The notes below the pieces were generated by a model. It ran no database searches. It was not told where the DNA came from and was given only the letters and a program-made list of their open reading frames with translations. A stretch of 64,000 bases of DNA from Ahaetulla prasina. Its lineage: Eukaryota > Chordata > Lepidosauria > Squamata > Colubridae. Both the position numbers and the translations under genes were made by a program. This document shows positions 1-13,400 of the stretch, in pieces. The DNA is taken from contig NC_080539.1 in the NCBI RefSeq assembly GCF_028640845.1, positions 304,206,016 through 304,270,015 on the forward strand, read 5' to 3'. Position 1 is the first letter of the stretch. Each line of letters begins with the position of its first letter.

Positions 1-128
1 GTTGCCCCACAAAATTTAGCAAGATCAAATATAGAAGCAGGTGTCCTGTCTGAATGCAAAAAAAACAGAAGCATTGAATTGGGAAGACCTGTAAATTTTT
101 TTAAAATGGCCATAATAAAAAATAATTG

Positions 129-595
129 CTACCAACCTGCCTTCCATTGAAGACCTGTATACTGCACAAGTCAAAAAGAGGGCGGTGAAAATATTTACAG
201 ACGCCTCACATCCTGGACATAAACGGTTTCAACTCCTACCCTCAAAACAACGCTACAGAGCACTGCACACCAGAACAACTAGACACAAGAACAGTTTCTT
301 CCCGAACGCCATCACTCTGCTAAACAAATAATTCCGTCAACACTGTGAAACTATTTATTAAATCTGCACTATTATTAATCTTCTCATTGTTCCCATCACT
401 CCTTCCAGTTATGACTGTTTGACTGTAACTTTGTTGCTTGAATCCTTATGATTTACATTGATATTGATTGTTTCCTGGTTGCTTATTTGTACCCTATGAC
501 TATCATTAAGTGATTTACCTTAGAATTCTTGATGAACGTATCTTTTCTTTTATGTACACTGAGAGCATATGCACCAAGACAAATTCCTTGCGTGT
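129..595 (+). mobile_element. LINE 3' end with ORF2 C-terminal remnant
   Basis: The + frame reads KKRAVKIFTDASHPGHKRFQ and then RALHTRTTRHKNSFFPNA before a stop, followed by a 3' UTR. This is the C-terminal signature of CR1/L2-group reverse transcriptases. A closely similar copy lies inverted at 42849-43345. Confidence 0.75.
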
Positions 596-724
596 CCAAT
601 CACACTTGACCAATAAAAAATTCTATTCTATTCTATTCTATTCTATTCTATTCTATTCTATTCTATTCTATTCTATGCTATGCTATGCTATTCTATTCTA
701 TTCTATTCTATTCTATTCTATTCT
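596..724. repeat. (TTCTA)n microsatellite
   Basis: Pentanucleotide array immediately at the LINE 3' end, with three variant units (TATGC) near the middle. It stops about 50 nt before the exon 1 acceptor. Confidence 0.97.
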
Positions 725-778
725 AATAAGTCAATTATCACCTGTATTTGTAACTGATTTCTACATTTCCTTCCTTAG

Positions 779-1005
779 GATGCTGACGAGAAGATAAAGA
801 AGATAGAAAGGATGCTTCGAAATGCAGAATTGAGTCATGATTTGCGTTCTAGTCGCAATTTACTCAAGGAACATAGACAGCTAGAAAATGAAATGCAGGC
901 ACTGGCTGAGAAAATGAATTCCATTGTGTCTCATGCCAAAAGTGTAGCTACACATCACTTCAATAGAGAGAGGATTCTTGATGAGACCCAGAGTTATCTG
1001 GAAAG
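779..1005 (+). CDS. SPTBN5: Spectrin exon 1 (of window)
   Basis: Acceptor TTCCTTAG, donor AAAG|GTAAGT. Begins in phase 0 with DADEKIKKIERML and ends after two bases of an Arg codon. Encodes helix B/C of a repeat whose start lies upstream of the window. Confidence 0.85.
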
Positions 1006-4000
1006 GTAAGTTATTCTTCTTCCAGGGATCAAAAATCCAAAGGCTACTTCTAAACTACAGCAAATTAAGGTACAAGGCAGGGAACAGAAAAAAACAACAG
1101 CTTACACTATGCTTACAGTGACTGAATACTGAGATTGGCTGTTGTGAAAGTCAATGAGACAAATCATTCTTCCATTCTTCTATGGAAGAATAACAAGACA
1201 TATATATCTTTAAACTTTCTATATTCATCCTCATTGCGTAATCACCTACTATCAAGTGACCTTATTATGTTGAATTTTTCTGTCCTTGCAGATCAATAAA
1301 TAACAAAAAAAAATGCTGTTGGCAGTCACCCCAAAAGTTTTTTTAAAATTTCTTTTATTTTTCTGGAAAGTACTGCATAAGAAAATACAGCAAATTACAC
1401 AAAAGTAATACACTCAAATTAAAATTGCCACACTTTCAATAGATTGGATAATTATAATGTAAAATAGTTGTGAAAAATGTCCCTATTGCTTTCTCTTCTT
1501 GTCTAGCATTATTCCTTTATTAACAGTAGTAATAGCATTAGTACTAATAGGACCAATCAATTAGACATGTTTAGTTAGTGAGGAACCCTAATGATTCTTT
1601 TTAAATATACAAACATGAACAGCCTTTTAAAAAAAATCTAATCTACAGATTTGATTCCCTCCAAAAACCTCTTGCGGAGAGGGGGCACCTGTTGGAGGCA
1701 AATGTGGAACTGTTTCAGTTCTACCATTACCATGACATGGAAATGAAGTGGATTAATGAGCGAATGTCCATTGCCAATTGCACAATCCAAGGAAAATCTT
1801 TAAATGGGGCTCAAAGCTTGCTACAGAAGCAGAAGGTAACTCTTCAATTAAAATGGTTCTTTTGGAAGTCGGAATAGGGACTTTCAAAAGCATTTCACTT
1901 TTTACATTTGGGTTATCATTAGCAGCTCATTCTTCAGTCAGATGGAAAACTTACTATGAGCAAGGATTCAGCCTATCCAAACATCAGTCCTACATTAGAC
2001 ACAATTCTAAAAACAAAATGAAACGTGTACTCTCTCAAGATCCCTCAGCTTTGCTTATTTTCCTGTTTTGATTGAAATCTACAAAGTGGTCAAGAGCCAT
2101 AGAGAATCTTAGTGCAAGTGAGCCAAGACCTTGGCATTGAATTATCAATGAACTTTGTTTGTTTGTTTGTTTGTTTGGTTGATTGATTGATTGATTGGTA
2201 TCTTGCCTTTATTGCTTAATAAATAACTCAAAGCAAACTTGAATTGTTTAATACCTTCCTTCCTTCTCTTATTCTCGCCACAAGAACTCTGTGAGGTGAA
2301 GTGAGCTGAGAGACTGGCCCAAGATCTCGCAGCTGTCTCTCAGGCTTAACATAGGACTAGAACTCACAGTCTCCTGGTTTCCAGCACCTTTACCGGTATA
2401 ACAAACTGGGGTTTTTTTAAAAAATGTTGTTGGGGACCAGTTTCAAAATATTATCACTATCGTGCATTAGGTTTAAATCGTGAAAATTATATACCTGCAA
2501 TTAAGAATGAAGCTATGACCTGTTTGGCAGAACAGTGCTGGTCAGGTCATCAACACAGTTGTTCCTGCAACTGCCATCAAAGAAATATTACAGACAATAG
2601 ATGCATGTAGTAAACTTTCCCTTCAGAATGAAAATAAGAGTTTCAGGAATCCAGGTTTTTCTCTTCTGGTTCATATATATCTCTGGATATAAGAACAAAC
2701 ACTAGGAGAAGGTTTTTTGTTTGTTTTTTGAGATTTGGATCAAAAAAATAACTCAGTAAAATTTAGGCTTTGAAAAATAGGACATAGACTCCCAAGTTTC
2801 TCTTGGATTGCTTCTTTCGGCTATTTGTCCTGTATCTCGCCTTTCCGTCACATTTCTTCCTGTTTGTCTTCTAGGAATTACAAGTCGAAGTGAAAGCCCA
2901 TAAGCAGCAAATCTCCAGGGTTCTGAAAAAGGGGAATGCTATGGCAGAAGATACATGCATGTCTTCTCAGAGAATCAAAGAAAAGTGCCAGGAACTGAGC
3001 AAAAAGTGGACAGAGCTAGAAGAAGCTTGTGATAAAAAAATAAAGCAACTGCAGCAGTCAGTTGTTTACTATCAGGTATATATATACTGTATATATTAAT
3101 ATTGTAAGCTACCCAGAGCCTTTGGATATGAGACGGGCGGCAAATAAATTTTATAAATTTTGACAACACTCCCTTTTACATCATGCAACTAACAACACAA
3201 GAGTTCCACGCAGTTTGGTGTTGGTCTTGGAACTGCCTGTTTCTTATTATGGTTTGGCAGCTGAACTAATTTGCCTCCAGCTCTGCCATCGCTCAACATA
3301 GATTGAAAACTTTCAATTTGCAGTATTGCAAATTGCAATATGGAATTCTGCAAAGCTTAAGGAGTCCATTTTCCTTTTGGTGAGAATTCCCAGACTTCTG
3401 GTTCTTTGGCTTGTTTACTTCGCAGTTCTCTGCTACAATACAACCATTACTTTGCAAGTGAATTCGCCTGCATTTCCTGTTTAATACTTCATATTCCATT
3501 TTTTCATTTCCCCCTTTTTTTTTCAAGAATGTGCAATGTATATGACAATAAAGAAGAGATATAAACCAGTGTTTCTCAACTTTGGCAACATTAAGATGTG
3601 TGGACCTCCACTCCCAGAATTCTGTAGGCAGCAAGGAATTATGGGAGTAGACATTCACACATCTTAGAATGGCTGAAGTTGAAAATAGTATTATTGATGA
3701 TGATATCAATGATAAGGCATAGATAGGAGGCCTTCCTACTTCAGGATATGGGAATCAGACCTTATATATACATCAGCCCCCTGATATAAGTCCTAAATCC
3801 TTTTCTTCCTTCTCTTTTGAATCAACAGACTTTTGGCCATTCTTTTCCCATCCGTCAAAATAAGGGATAGCTACCTTGTCTTTATATGCTTCATCCTTTA
3901 CAAAAGCTGGCCGATATATATATATCTTGCTTTTTTCCTTTTGAAAAAGGATAGACTCCTTTCTGACCTTGGTCATTTGTTCTTTTGAATATGTCTTATC

Positions 4001-7000
4001 ACTGTAGTTTCATATTTATAAGTTCCTTGGCATTGTCTCCTGAAGCAGCGACCAAGTACTTTGCTTTGCACTGAAAGTTTTATCTCTGACCTTGTATGTA
4101 ATTAATATATATAGTCCTTTTAGCTGCCTTTTCATTTAATATTGAGAATGCAAAAATACTATTTTATAGAACTAATCTATGAAAGTTAGTGCCTCTAATG
4201 TTTACTTAATATCACCATGTGTATTTTTCATTTTTTAAAAGTTCTTAATGGATACTTGGGATCTCGAGAATTGGGTGGCAGAGAAGCTTCCACTGGTCAC
4301 CAACAAAGATTGTGGTACTGATGAAGCTGCAACTCTTAACCATATAGCAAAACTTAAGGTAATTTATATATACAGACTACAAACTATGTAGGATTACTGA
4401 GATGTTGAATAGTTACATTCCTAGCCTTAAGGATATCTACATAATGTAGAGGCTAAATTTAAAATATTGATTCTTAATTGGTATGACAAAGTCGTATTGT
4501 CTATAGCAATAGCACTTAGACTTATATACCATTTCACAGTGCTTTGTAGCCCTACAGTTTACAGAGTCAGCATATTGCCGCCAACAATCTGGGTCCTCAT
4601 TTTACTGACCTTGGAAGGATGGAAAGCTGAGTCAACCTTGAGCCTGGGGAGATTCGAACTGTCAAATTGCAGGCAGGCAACAGGCAGCAGAAGTAGCCTA
4701 TAGTATTGCACTCTAATCACTGTGCCACCATGGCTCTTGAACTATGAACTATGTTGTGTTCTACATGAAACACTTTTTAAAATGAGAACTGGTCTACCAC
4801 CACCCCTTATTTTTCTTGGTCTAAGATAAATCCTGCTGTAAGGGCCCTGTAAAATTCCTGTTGATAAACCAGTCAACATTATCAATACATATTGGGTTCC
4901 TGGTGGTCTCTGAGCCTGTTTCTGTTCCTGCAGATATTTCCTTTCCAAATTAAGAAATATCACTAATGCATGAGATCTAGGAAAACAGTCTAAATCCAAA
5001 AGTGAAAGAAAATTCCTGAGGACATGGCACTCTGATTAACAGATATATTAAGATAAGATCAGTCTATAAACCATTCAAGAAAGGAAGCAATTGAAGGTTG
5101 AACATTCATACACCTATTAACTAATATTAGATAATTGAGAACCAGCACCAGATAAACAAGAACAAGCAAAGAAGAAACAATGCCCCTCCCAAAAGCATTT
5201 AACAAGAAATAATACCACAATCAAGATTGGTAGGAGAAGTTACCATACTATATATAAACAGTCAGAAAATTATATTCCTTCATGCACTGATGATGTTATT
5301 TAAGATGCTAAGGAAACTTCTGCAAGAAAAGAAGCACGCTGAGAGAACACCCAAAACTCAACAATTCAGCCTTGAATATTTTCCACCATGGACTACTCAG
5401 CACCTTGTTCAAAGAGATAATATATTTAATCATATTCAACTTTATGTCAACTTCATGGATCTATCTAGTTTTTTACATCATCTATGTGAAAAACATCGTC
5501 ACATCATCTATTTTTAATTGCTACAAATAGTAGCAACATGTCAAAGGACAGAGGAATTAGGCAATAATAATAGTCATCTATTGATGAATAATTTCCACAT
5601 ACACTCTACAAGGCTCTAGTCAGGTTTTTGCCCTCTTAAGTATGTCCCAACCTATATTTATAGTTCTGTACAGTCCTGAAATAAACTTAGTATGGTATTT
5701 CAGTCTCACTGTGGAAAAATATTGCTGAATGCACAAACAACTGAGAACCAACAACTAAAGAGTGCTTAATAAAGTTGCTTCGTTGAGACTATGATCAGAG
5801 TGTTTTCTCACAGACGATAAAATTTGCAAGAAAAAAAGCTCTTTTATCAAGTTGGTTAGAGGCATCACCTTCACATGTACCTTATTAGGATCAAATAACA
5901 GTTCTCAAACAGTAATTGGTTGGTTTTGAAAAATGACTTATTTGCCTTTAATCAGATACAGACTTATAAATCTCTTCCTTTCTTAGGAAATCCAGTGTAA
6001 ACAACTTGCTTCTACTTCTGCTTCCACTTCCATATAGTTTATGCTTCTTATTAGTAATTCCCTGTCAGTACATTATTTATGTCAGTACATTATTTATGTA
6101 CTTAATCAATGGTGGGTTGCTACTGGTTTGCCCCGGTTCAGGCGAACTGGTAGCAGCGGTGGTGGAAGGCTCCCCCCATTCACCCTGATGTCTCCGCGCA
6201 TGCATAGAAGCATCGCATGCACGCATGCGAACGAGCGAACTAGTAGCTATGGGATTTGAAACCCACTACTGTACTTAATCTGTTTATACAATGGCTTCTA
6301 ACAAACTTTGCATTTGGAAGACTCATGTAAGTGGCTTCTAGTTTGTTTTATATATATTGAATTTGGCTTCAGTTAAATCTGATATTGTCTGCTAATTTGG
6401 GGTTCCTGAATCACTTTTGCACATTAAGTAAAACTGGACTACTTTTTGTCAGTGTTGAATGTTCTATGTTTTCTTTTCAACTGGTACTTATTTTGGGTCA
6501 GGCACTAGCACATGAAATTGGCATTTATCAGAACTTAGTCATGGAACTAGAGGAAACTGCCAAAACTCTACCACTTTCAGACTCCATCCATTATGATGAA
6601 GTTGATATGCCTCAAAGACAGGTCCACACAAAGCTTCAAGAACTACAAACATTGGCCAATGCAAGGTAGGGAAGGAAAAAAGACTGTGTGATCTGATTAT
6701 ATATTTTCTTGTTGACTTTCTTTTCTTCCCTCTTTTCTTTTCATCAGGAAGTGAATATCAATTCAATTCATCAATCTTCTGAATTTGTGTGTGTGTTGGT
6801 TTTATGTTGCCAGAGAGCTCAATCCTAATAATTCAGTAAGATATAATCATACATCATGTCTGCAGAGACAAAAAAATGCATATGGGTCTATGTTATCATG
6901 AAGGAAAGTTGCAGCATGTGTTGGTTTCTATATAATCGTATGTTATGCTTCATATGTCTAGTTTAATGAAAAGAAGGACTAGGGAGACATGATAGCAGTT

Positions 7001-10000
7001 TTCCAATATCTCAGTGGCTGCCACAAAGAAGAGGGAGTCAAACTATTCTCCAAAGCACCTGAGGGTAGAACAAGAAGCAATGGATGGAAACTAATCAAGG
7101 AGAGAAGCAACTTAGAACCAAGGAGAAATTTCCTGACAGTTAGAACAATCAATAAGTAGAACAACTTGCCTGCAGAAGTTGTAAATGCTCCAACACTGGA
7201 AATTTTTAAGAAGATGTTGGATAGCCATTTGTCTGAAATGGTGTCGTGTTTCCTGCCTAAGCAGCGGGTTGGATTAGAAGACCTCCAAGGTCCCTTCTAA
7301 CTCTGTTATTCTATTCTATTCTGTACACAACAAGGTGCAAGTATTTGTCCTGTTCATGGAAATGACTTTGACTAAAAAAAACCCAGGCAGTTCATAAGAA
7401 AAAAGGGAAGCAGGAAAGTGTGCTTAGACACAGGATTATGTCACAGCTGACTTCACAAATGCACCACCTATTCATATCCAGAGGAACTTCCTTTTGTGGC
7501 TGTTTTCAGAGTACTATTTATTGTTAAACTGATGCTGCGTCTCTACTTGTATATAATGAAGCCACGTTTTTGCTAATATTGTTTTTATTGGTGTTGTTAC
7601 CCATTCAGGGTCACATCTACAAGAAGGGAAGCCTTACAAATTGATAAAATAAATAAATAAAAGTGTAATCTTTCTGGAATACACCCATATTTTTATAGCA
7701 TTCTTCCTATCTTTTTTTCCTTTAATAAAAGATGTCTGGCCATTTTTAAGGAGGAAAGATGAAGAAGGCAAAGTACACTAACACAGACGTCTTTAGTCTA
7801 ACAGTGCATTCACAAGGGTCCTCTATACATACCCTACCAGTTATAATCATTGGCCCTAAGCTTCAAAATGATATTGAATGTGTAATTTTTACAGAGTGGT
7901 TGTATCAAAACTTCTTCGTTTTCTGTTGCCTTTCTTCTGTCTATTTTATCTTCAAATTAGGGGTAGAAGGTTGGAGGAGACACTTGAACTACATGACTTC
8001 CTGAGAGAATATGAAGATCTTGAGAGCTGGATCAATGAGCAAAAACAGGTGGCCAGTTCTGAAGATTATGAAGCTGATTATAACCATGTTCTTGTAAGTT
8101 ATAATGCTAATGGTTAAAAAGATTTCCAGAATACATTGCAATGGTATAAAATATATTACATGACTGTTCAGGAAGAGTCGCTTCATACATGTAAAAGAAA
8201 CAGAACAAAAGAACATGTTCTTTGGGGATGGAATAATCTACTGTGCTGTGAGTTAAGGTGTTGGTCAGTGGTGGGTTCTATCCGGTGTTACCAGTTCGCT
8301 TCGCGCATGCGCTTTGTGCAGAATTGGTGCTTTGCGCAAGAGCGTTGACTGGCTGAACAGCTGAGGCATTGCAATCCACTCTGCCGTGCCTTTCACCTGG
8401 GCTAAAAGCAGAGGAATAAAGGTAGATATAATGCAGGGGCAGGCGGGAGGGCCTAGATGACGGTCGGAGCAAACCGGTTCACTGCCACTTCAACATCTCC
8501 GCTATCAGTGCTCCCGAACCGGGGAGAACCGGTAACAACCCACCACTGGTATTGGTGAAGCTGATTACTTTCAACTGAGACTTGCCTCTGGCCAACCTTG
8601 TCTGGGCTTAGAAGGTAAACTGTTTGAGTCTAGCTAATACTTGTATAGGAGACATTAGAGCTATAGGCTGGACTGAGAAGTTGAAATAGCATCTCAGAAG
8701 AAGACAAAAGTATATTTCTGTATTGCTGTCAAGGATACCATGTGAATGTATCTATGAAGTCACTGGAATTTGACTCATCTTTTTAGGCATTTTAATGCTT
8801 TGATTAATAATTATTTTATAGAGCTTTTGCAGACAAGAAATATTTATGAAATTTAAGTGCTTGAATAAAGGGTAATGTATTCATGATTACTCATTGTTCC
8901 AAATAATTAGTAAGATGTCAACAGAATAATGATGAAAATATTGTTTTTCTGATCAAGGAGATTGCAAAAAAAATCAAAAGAAGTATTCAAAAAGTATTCA
9001 AAAAAATACTCTTATTTGAAATAAACATAGATATGATCATCAATTGAAGTAGTAACTGAACACCCTTAGATTAGAGGCTAAAGTTTGAAACTCCAAATAA
9101 ATAATCCCTTACCCCCCCCAAAAAAACCCACTGTTTATATGATACATGATCTCACTGAGGTCACTACTTTTTTTCTTTCCTTTTTTGTTTTTACACTTGA
9201 GATGATTTTAAAAAACAGATTTTGCATGATTAGATTTCATTTATAATTAGCATCATAGAATTGGAAGAGATTTTCAAGTAATTGAGACCAAGTCACCACT
9301 CAAGCAAAAGTATTGTACTACTAGATTATAAAAGTCAGTTGGCATAATTAAAAAGCAATGCAAAAAAAATATTCTAATGTCCTAAAATGGTATAAAAAAC
9401 AAGCACATCAATCTAATAAATGCTTGGCCTTATTTGGTTTCTATTGGAGTCTTTGGCATTTTGACAGAATCATGTGGAGATTAGAGATCCTCTATAGAAG
9501 TTGAGCAAAATTTTAGCTCTTATGAAATAAAATCAATACCATGAATGGACTCCATGTGTAATATTTATTATTATTTGAGCAGGCATAAAACTGCACAAAA
9601 CATGGTAAAGCATTTCAAATTGCTCTAGGATTATCCTTCTAGAACAAAATATGGAACAAAGATATTCGGAATTTCAGACTTTAATAGATACCGTACTTTG
9701 AAATAAATTCATACTGGGATCATACAGGAAAAATCAGATGGGCTAACTTGGAAAAGTTATTCAAAACTATTCATCACTTCAATTTTTCCCTCTATTCGTT
9801 TTCTTCAAAAGCTTCTTTGTGTCAAATATGAAAAATCTCAGCATCAGATGGAAATTGCTTCCCAGAGAGTTGTTGCATGTCATCAGTTAGCACAGAAAAT
9901 GTTGGATCATGGCCATGTTGAATCCAGGGAGATTCGGAAGAAGCAGAAACAGTTGAGGTAAGAAAGCATTCTTGTCTTTTCCCATTATTTTTTCAGTCTG

Positions 10001-10374
10001 ATCTTTTCTTTCAAAAGACAAAGATCAGGAAGCTGTAAAAGAGCCATATGAGGGGGGGGGGGGAATATTCCATGAAGAAGAAGATTTGGGTGGCATGTCT
10101 ACTTTGCTGCAAGACCAAAGATCTTTCTTAAACTATTCAGAATTTTGCAGAAGTTGAAGGAGAAATGCAGATTTGATTTGCAACAATGGATTGTTATCAA
10201 TATTTAAATTCATTACTTGTTCTCAACCAAGAGGAAAGGGAGAAGATTTTTGAGCAATATAACATATATATATGCATTTTGATGATTTTTATAAATTTGT
10301 ATATTTTTATTAGTTTAAAGTATGGTGTTATTGGTTTGTTTATATAATTTTATCTGTATGAAAACCTCTCAGAT

Positions 10375-10457
<83 letters not shown>

Positions 10458-13400
10458 AAATGATTGGCTATTGCTAGAACCTTTTCCATCATCATCATCA
10501 TCTCCAGTCTTATATGCATACATGTATACTTTTGTTAATTAATACAGTGCAATAAAATTGTATACATGCACACATTTTTTAATTTATTTTAAATCTTAAC
10601 TCAAGAAATTCTGAAAGATTTCTTGTAAGGAGAAGGTTGATAGATTTATAGTATGACACCAGTGTGTATTTTTTAACTGCCGTTCCAGAAAAACACCATC
10701 AGAAAAATGGCATAGCTGATTGATAGGTAGCTCATCACTGACTGACACATTCTTTCATGACTGTCCACTTCTGACTTGCTTCTGGATACTGCTTCATACC
10801 TCTGACTTTTTTCCCACTTTAGCAACAACTGGCAGGAGTTGCTGGAGATGACAAACTACAAAGGCAAACAGTTGGAAGATGCTAAAGCAATTTACAAGTG
10901 CCTGCAGGACTTAATGGAAGCTCTCAGCCACATTGAGGTGAAATTTGTGTCAGAAAGCAAATGTGTCTTTCTAAGGCTCAGATTAGATGTGAAACAACAA
11001 CCATTCGTTTCTATTGTTTGCCTAGCCTTTCCACACTAAGTAATCTTGATAGCTAACAATAAATGTAAAATTATAGTATTGTGAAAGTTTACATTTGCCC
11101 ATAACATTTTTAAATCAGGAAAATATAGAAAGGGAAATAAAAACAATTGTCCAATGTTTTATTCCCATATTTCTTTCATATATACATATAGAAATTTAGA
11201 AATTTGGCTCCGATGAATAATGGGATTAAACTGTACCCCACTGCATGGCATACTTTTTTCTTCAGTCTCTTTCTTTCCAGTATCAAAGATGGGTTGTAGA
11301 GCAGGGGTCTCCAACCTTGGCAACTTTAAGACTTGTGGACTTCAACTCCCAGAGTTCCTCAGCCAGCCAAATTCAAATAGTTCGATGTCACTCCCTTTTT
11401 ACTCTTACACACCCATTATAACAATTCATATATACTTGAAGATGATATATGAAAAAAGAAGATCAGCCTTCTCCATGTAAACACCAACAAAGGAATGCCA
11501 GCATTTCTCTCTGGCTCTAGTCAGATTTGATTGAACATTTTCGTCTTTGTTTGGATCAGTAGAACTTATCCACACACCTTTCATTCAGCTGTTCTCGGCG
11601 TTGGTGTATTATTTTCATCTCTTCCTCATTCTGCCTCTTCAATCGCAGAGCGAGAGCATTGATGCCTTTGATGTGGGTATCATCCACTGTTACTCCCTAT
11701 AAGAAGAAAGTCAAAGAGAAAACAGATAGTAAAGCAAAGTCTTAATTCTCTCCTCCCTCTTCTCCTTCCTTCTAGGACAGAGGTCATCAACCTTGGCAAC
11801 TTTAAGACTTGTGGACTTCAACTCACAGAGTTCCTCAGCCAGCTTTGCTGGCTGAAGAACTCTGAGAGTTGAAGTCCACAAGTCTTAAAGTTGCCAAGGT
11901 TGGAGACCCCTGCTGTAGAGCATAGGTTTTATACAGTGGAAGGGAAGGGATTTAGATCCCTTTATGGGTATGATTCTTTTCGTTTACAAATAGACTCCCA
12001 CATATGCAAATGAAAAGAGTTTTATACACTGCCTATATTAGAACAAAATCAAACCAGAATGATTAACAGAAAACATGTTTGGTCTTTAGGACAAATTGAA
12101 GACCATCCCAGATTCCATTGCTAAAGATCTGAATGGGGTGCAGTCACAGCTACGTAAGCAAGAAACTCTTGAGCATGAATTATTTGGGAATGAGCAGCAG
12201 GTAAGATATACTGCAGTCCTAAAAAAAATGTATTAAGAAAATTTACATGGCTGCCCGACACACAGCAATTCTGGGCAGGTTACAGATATTGTCGTGTCCC
12301 ACTCCACCTCCGACGACCGGGTCTAGGAAGTCCGTATCAGGCGTGGCAACAAAGCCTCTGCAGCTTTGCCAAATTTCTCCGAGGTTTCTCAGGGCAGGCA
12401 GGAGTCCAAGCTGTGACTTCAGCAAACTAGATGAGACTTTGCTTGACTCAAGGTTGCTTGACTCAAGCAGGTCCTTTATATAGGCTGTGGGGTGTGGCTC
12501 CATGACTCAGCATTTATCCAGGCCTGCCCCTCCCTTCCTTCTGCTGGCGTCACCTTTCAGATCTCTGGAAGCAAGGATCCTCCCACTTTGAATTGTCTTC
12601 TGCTGTTTGAGAAAGGGAGGGGTCAGAAGGAGTAGGCCCGAGTAATTCCAATCCGTGGCTGACTTCCTCTGATGGCTGAGCCAAAGGAACACATGCCATA
12701 TGAGTGAGGTTTGTTTGTTCATTCCTGACATCCTGTCCGGACATGGGGCCAGGGCCGGGGGCTGGAGGCATGACAGGCCGTTCATCTTCATTATCAGACT
12801 CGGAGTCTGATAGCAGGCCCAGGAGGAGACGGGAGGGGCCCGGCTGAGGAGAGGAGGGAGGACAAGGCACAACAGATATAATGGCCTTGTTTTGAATTTG
12901 CCTGTGGTTCTTGTCTTCTAAATATGAATATGCTTTAAATGTGAATTTGAACTGAAACTAATCATCAGCAAGATGCCATCAACAAGTGGTTAATGCATAG
13001 GGCTAGGAGCAGGAGAGGCCAGGTTATAATCCACCTTCAGACATGGAAATTCATTGGGTAACACTAGGCCAGCCACCCTGCCTCAATATAAAGTGGTGTT
13101 CCAGGGAAAATTAGGGGGTGCGAGTGTTAGGTATGCCACCTTGAATTCATGAATGAAATATGACACATCTTATTCTTCTAATGATCCCATAATCCCGTGC
13201 GATGTGGAGTCTGGGCAACTGAATGGGGCTGAATGTTTACTGGCCAGATGCCCTTCCTGTCACCAATGCGGAGTTTTGTTCAGTGGATATATTCTCATTG
13301 TGCCCAGAGAGAGAAATAGCTGCCTCTACCTAGGATGGAACTCAGAACCTCTTGATTGTGAGGTGAGAATTCCACCTCAAGGCCACCGCACCACTCAAAT

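Noticed and set aside
4742..4999. 85-aa minus-strand open frame
   Set aside because: No recognisable domain and no conservation cue; consistent with a chance frame in an intron.
12507..12872. Two minus-strand open frames of 106-121 codons
   Set aside because: They lie within a solo LTR bounded by GATAT duplications; GC-rich LTR sequence keeps frames open by chance.
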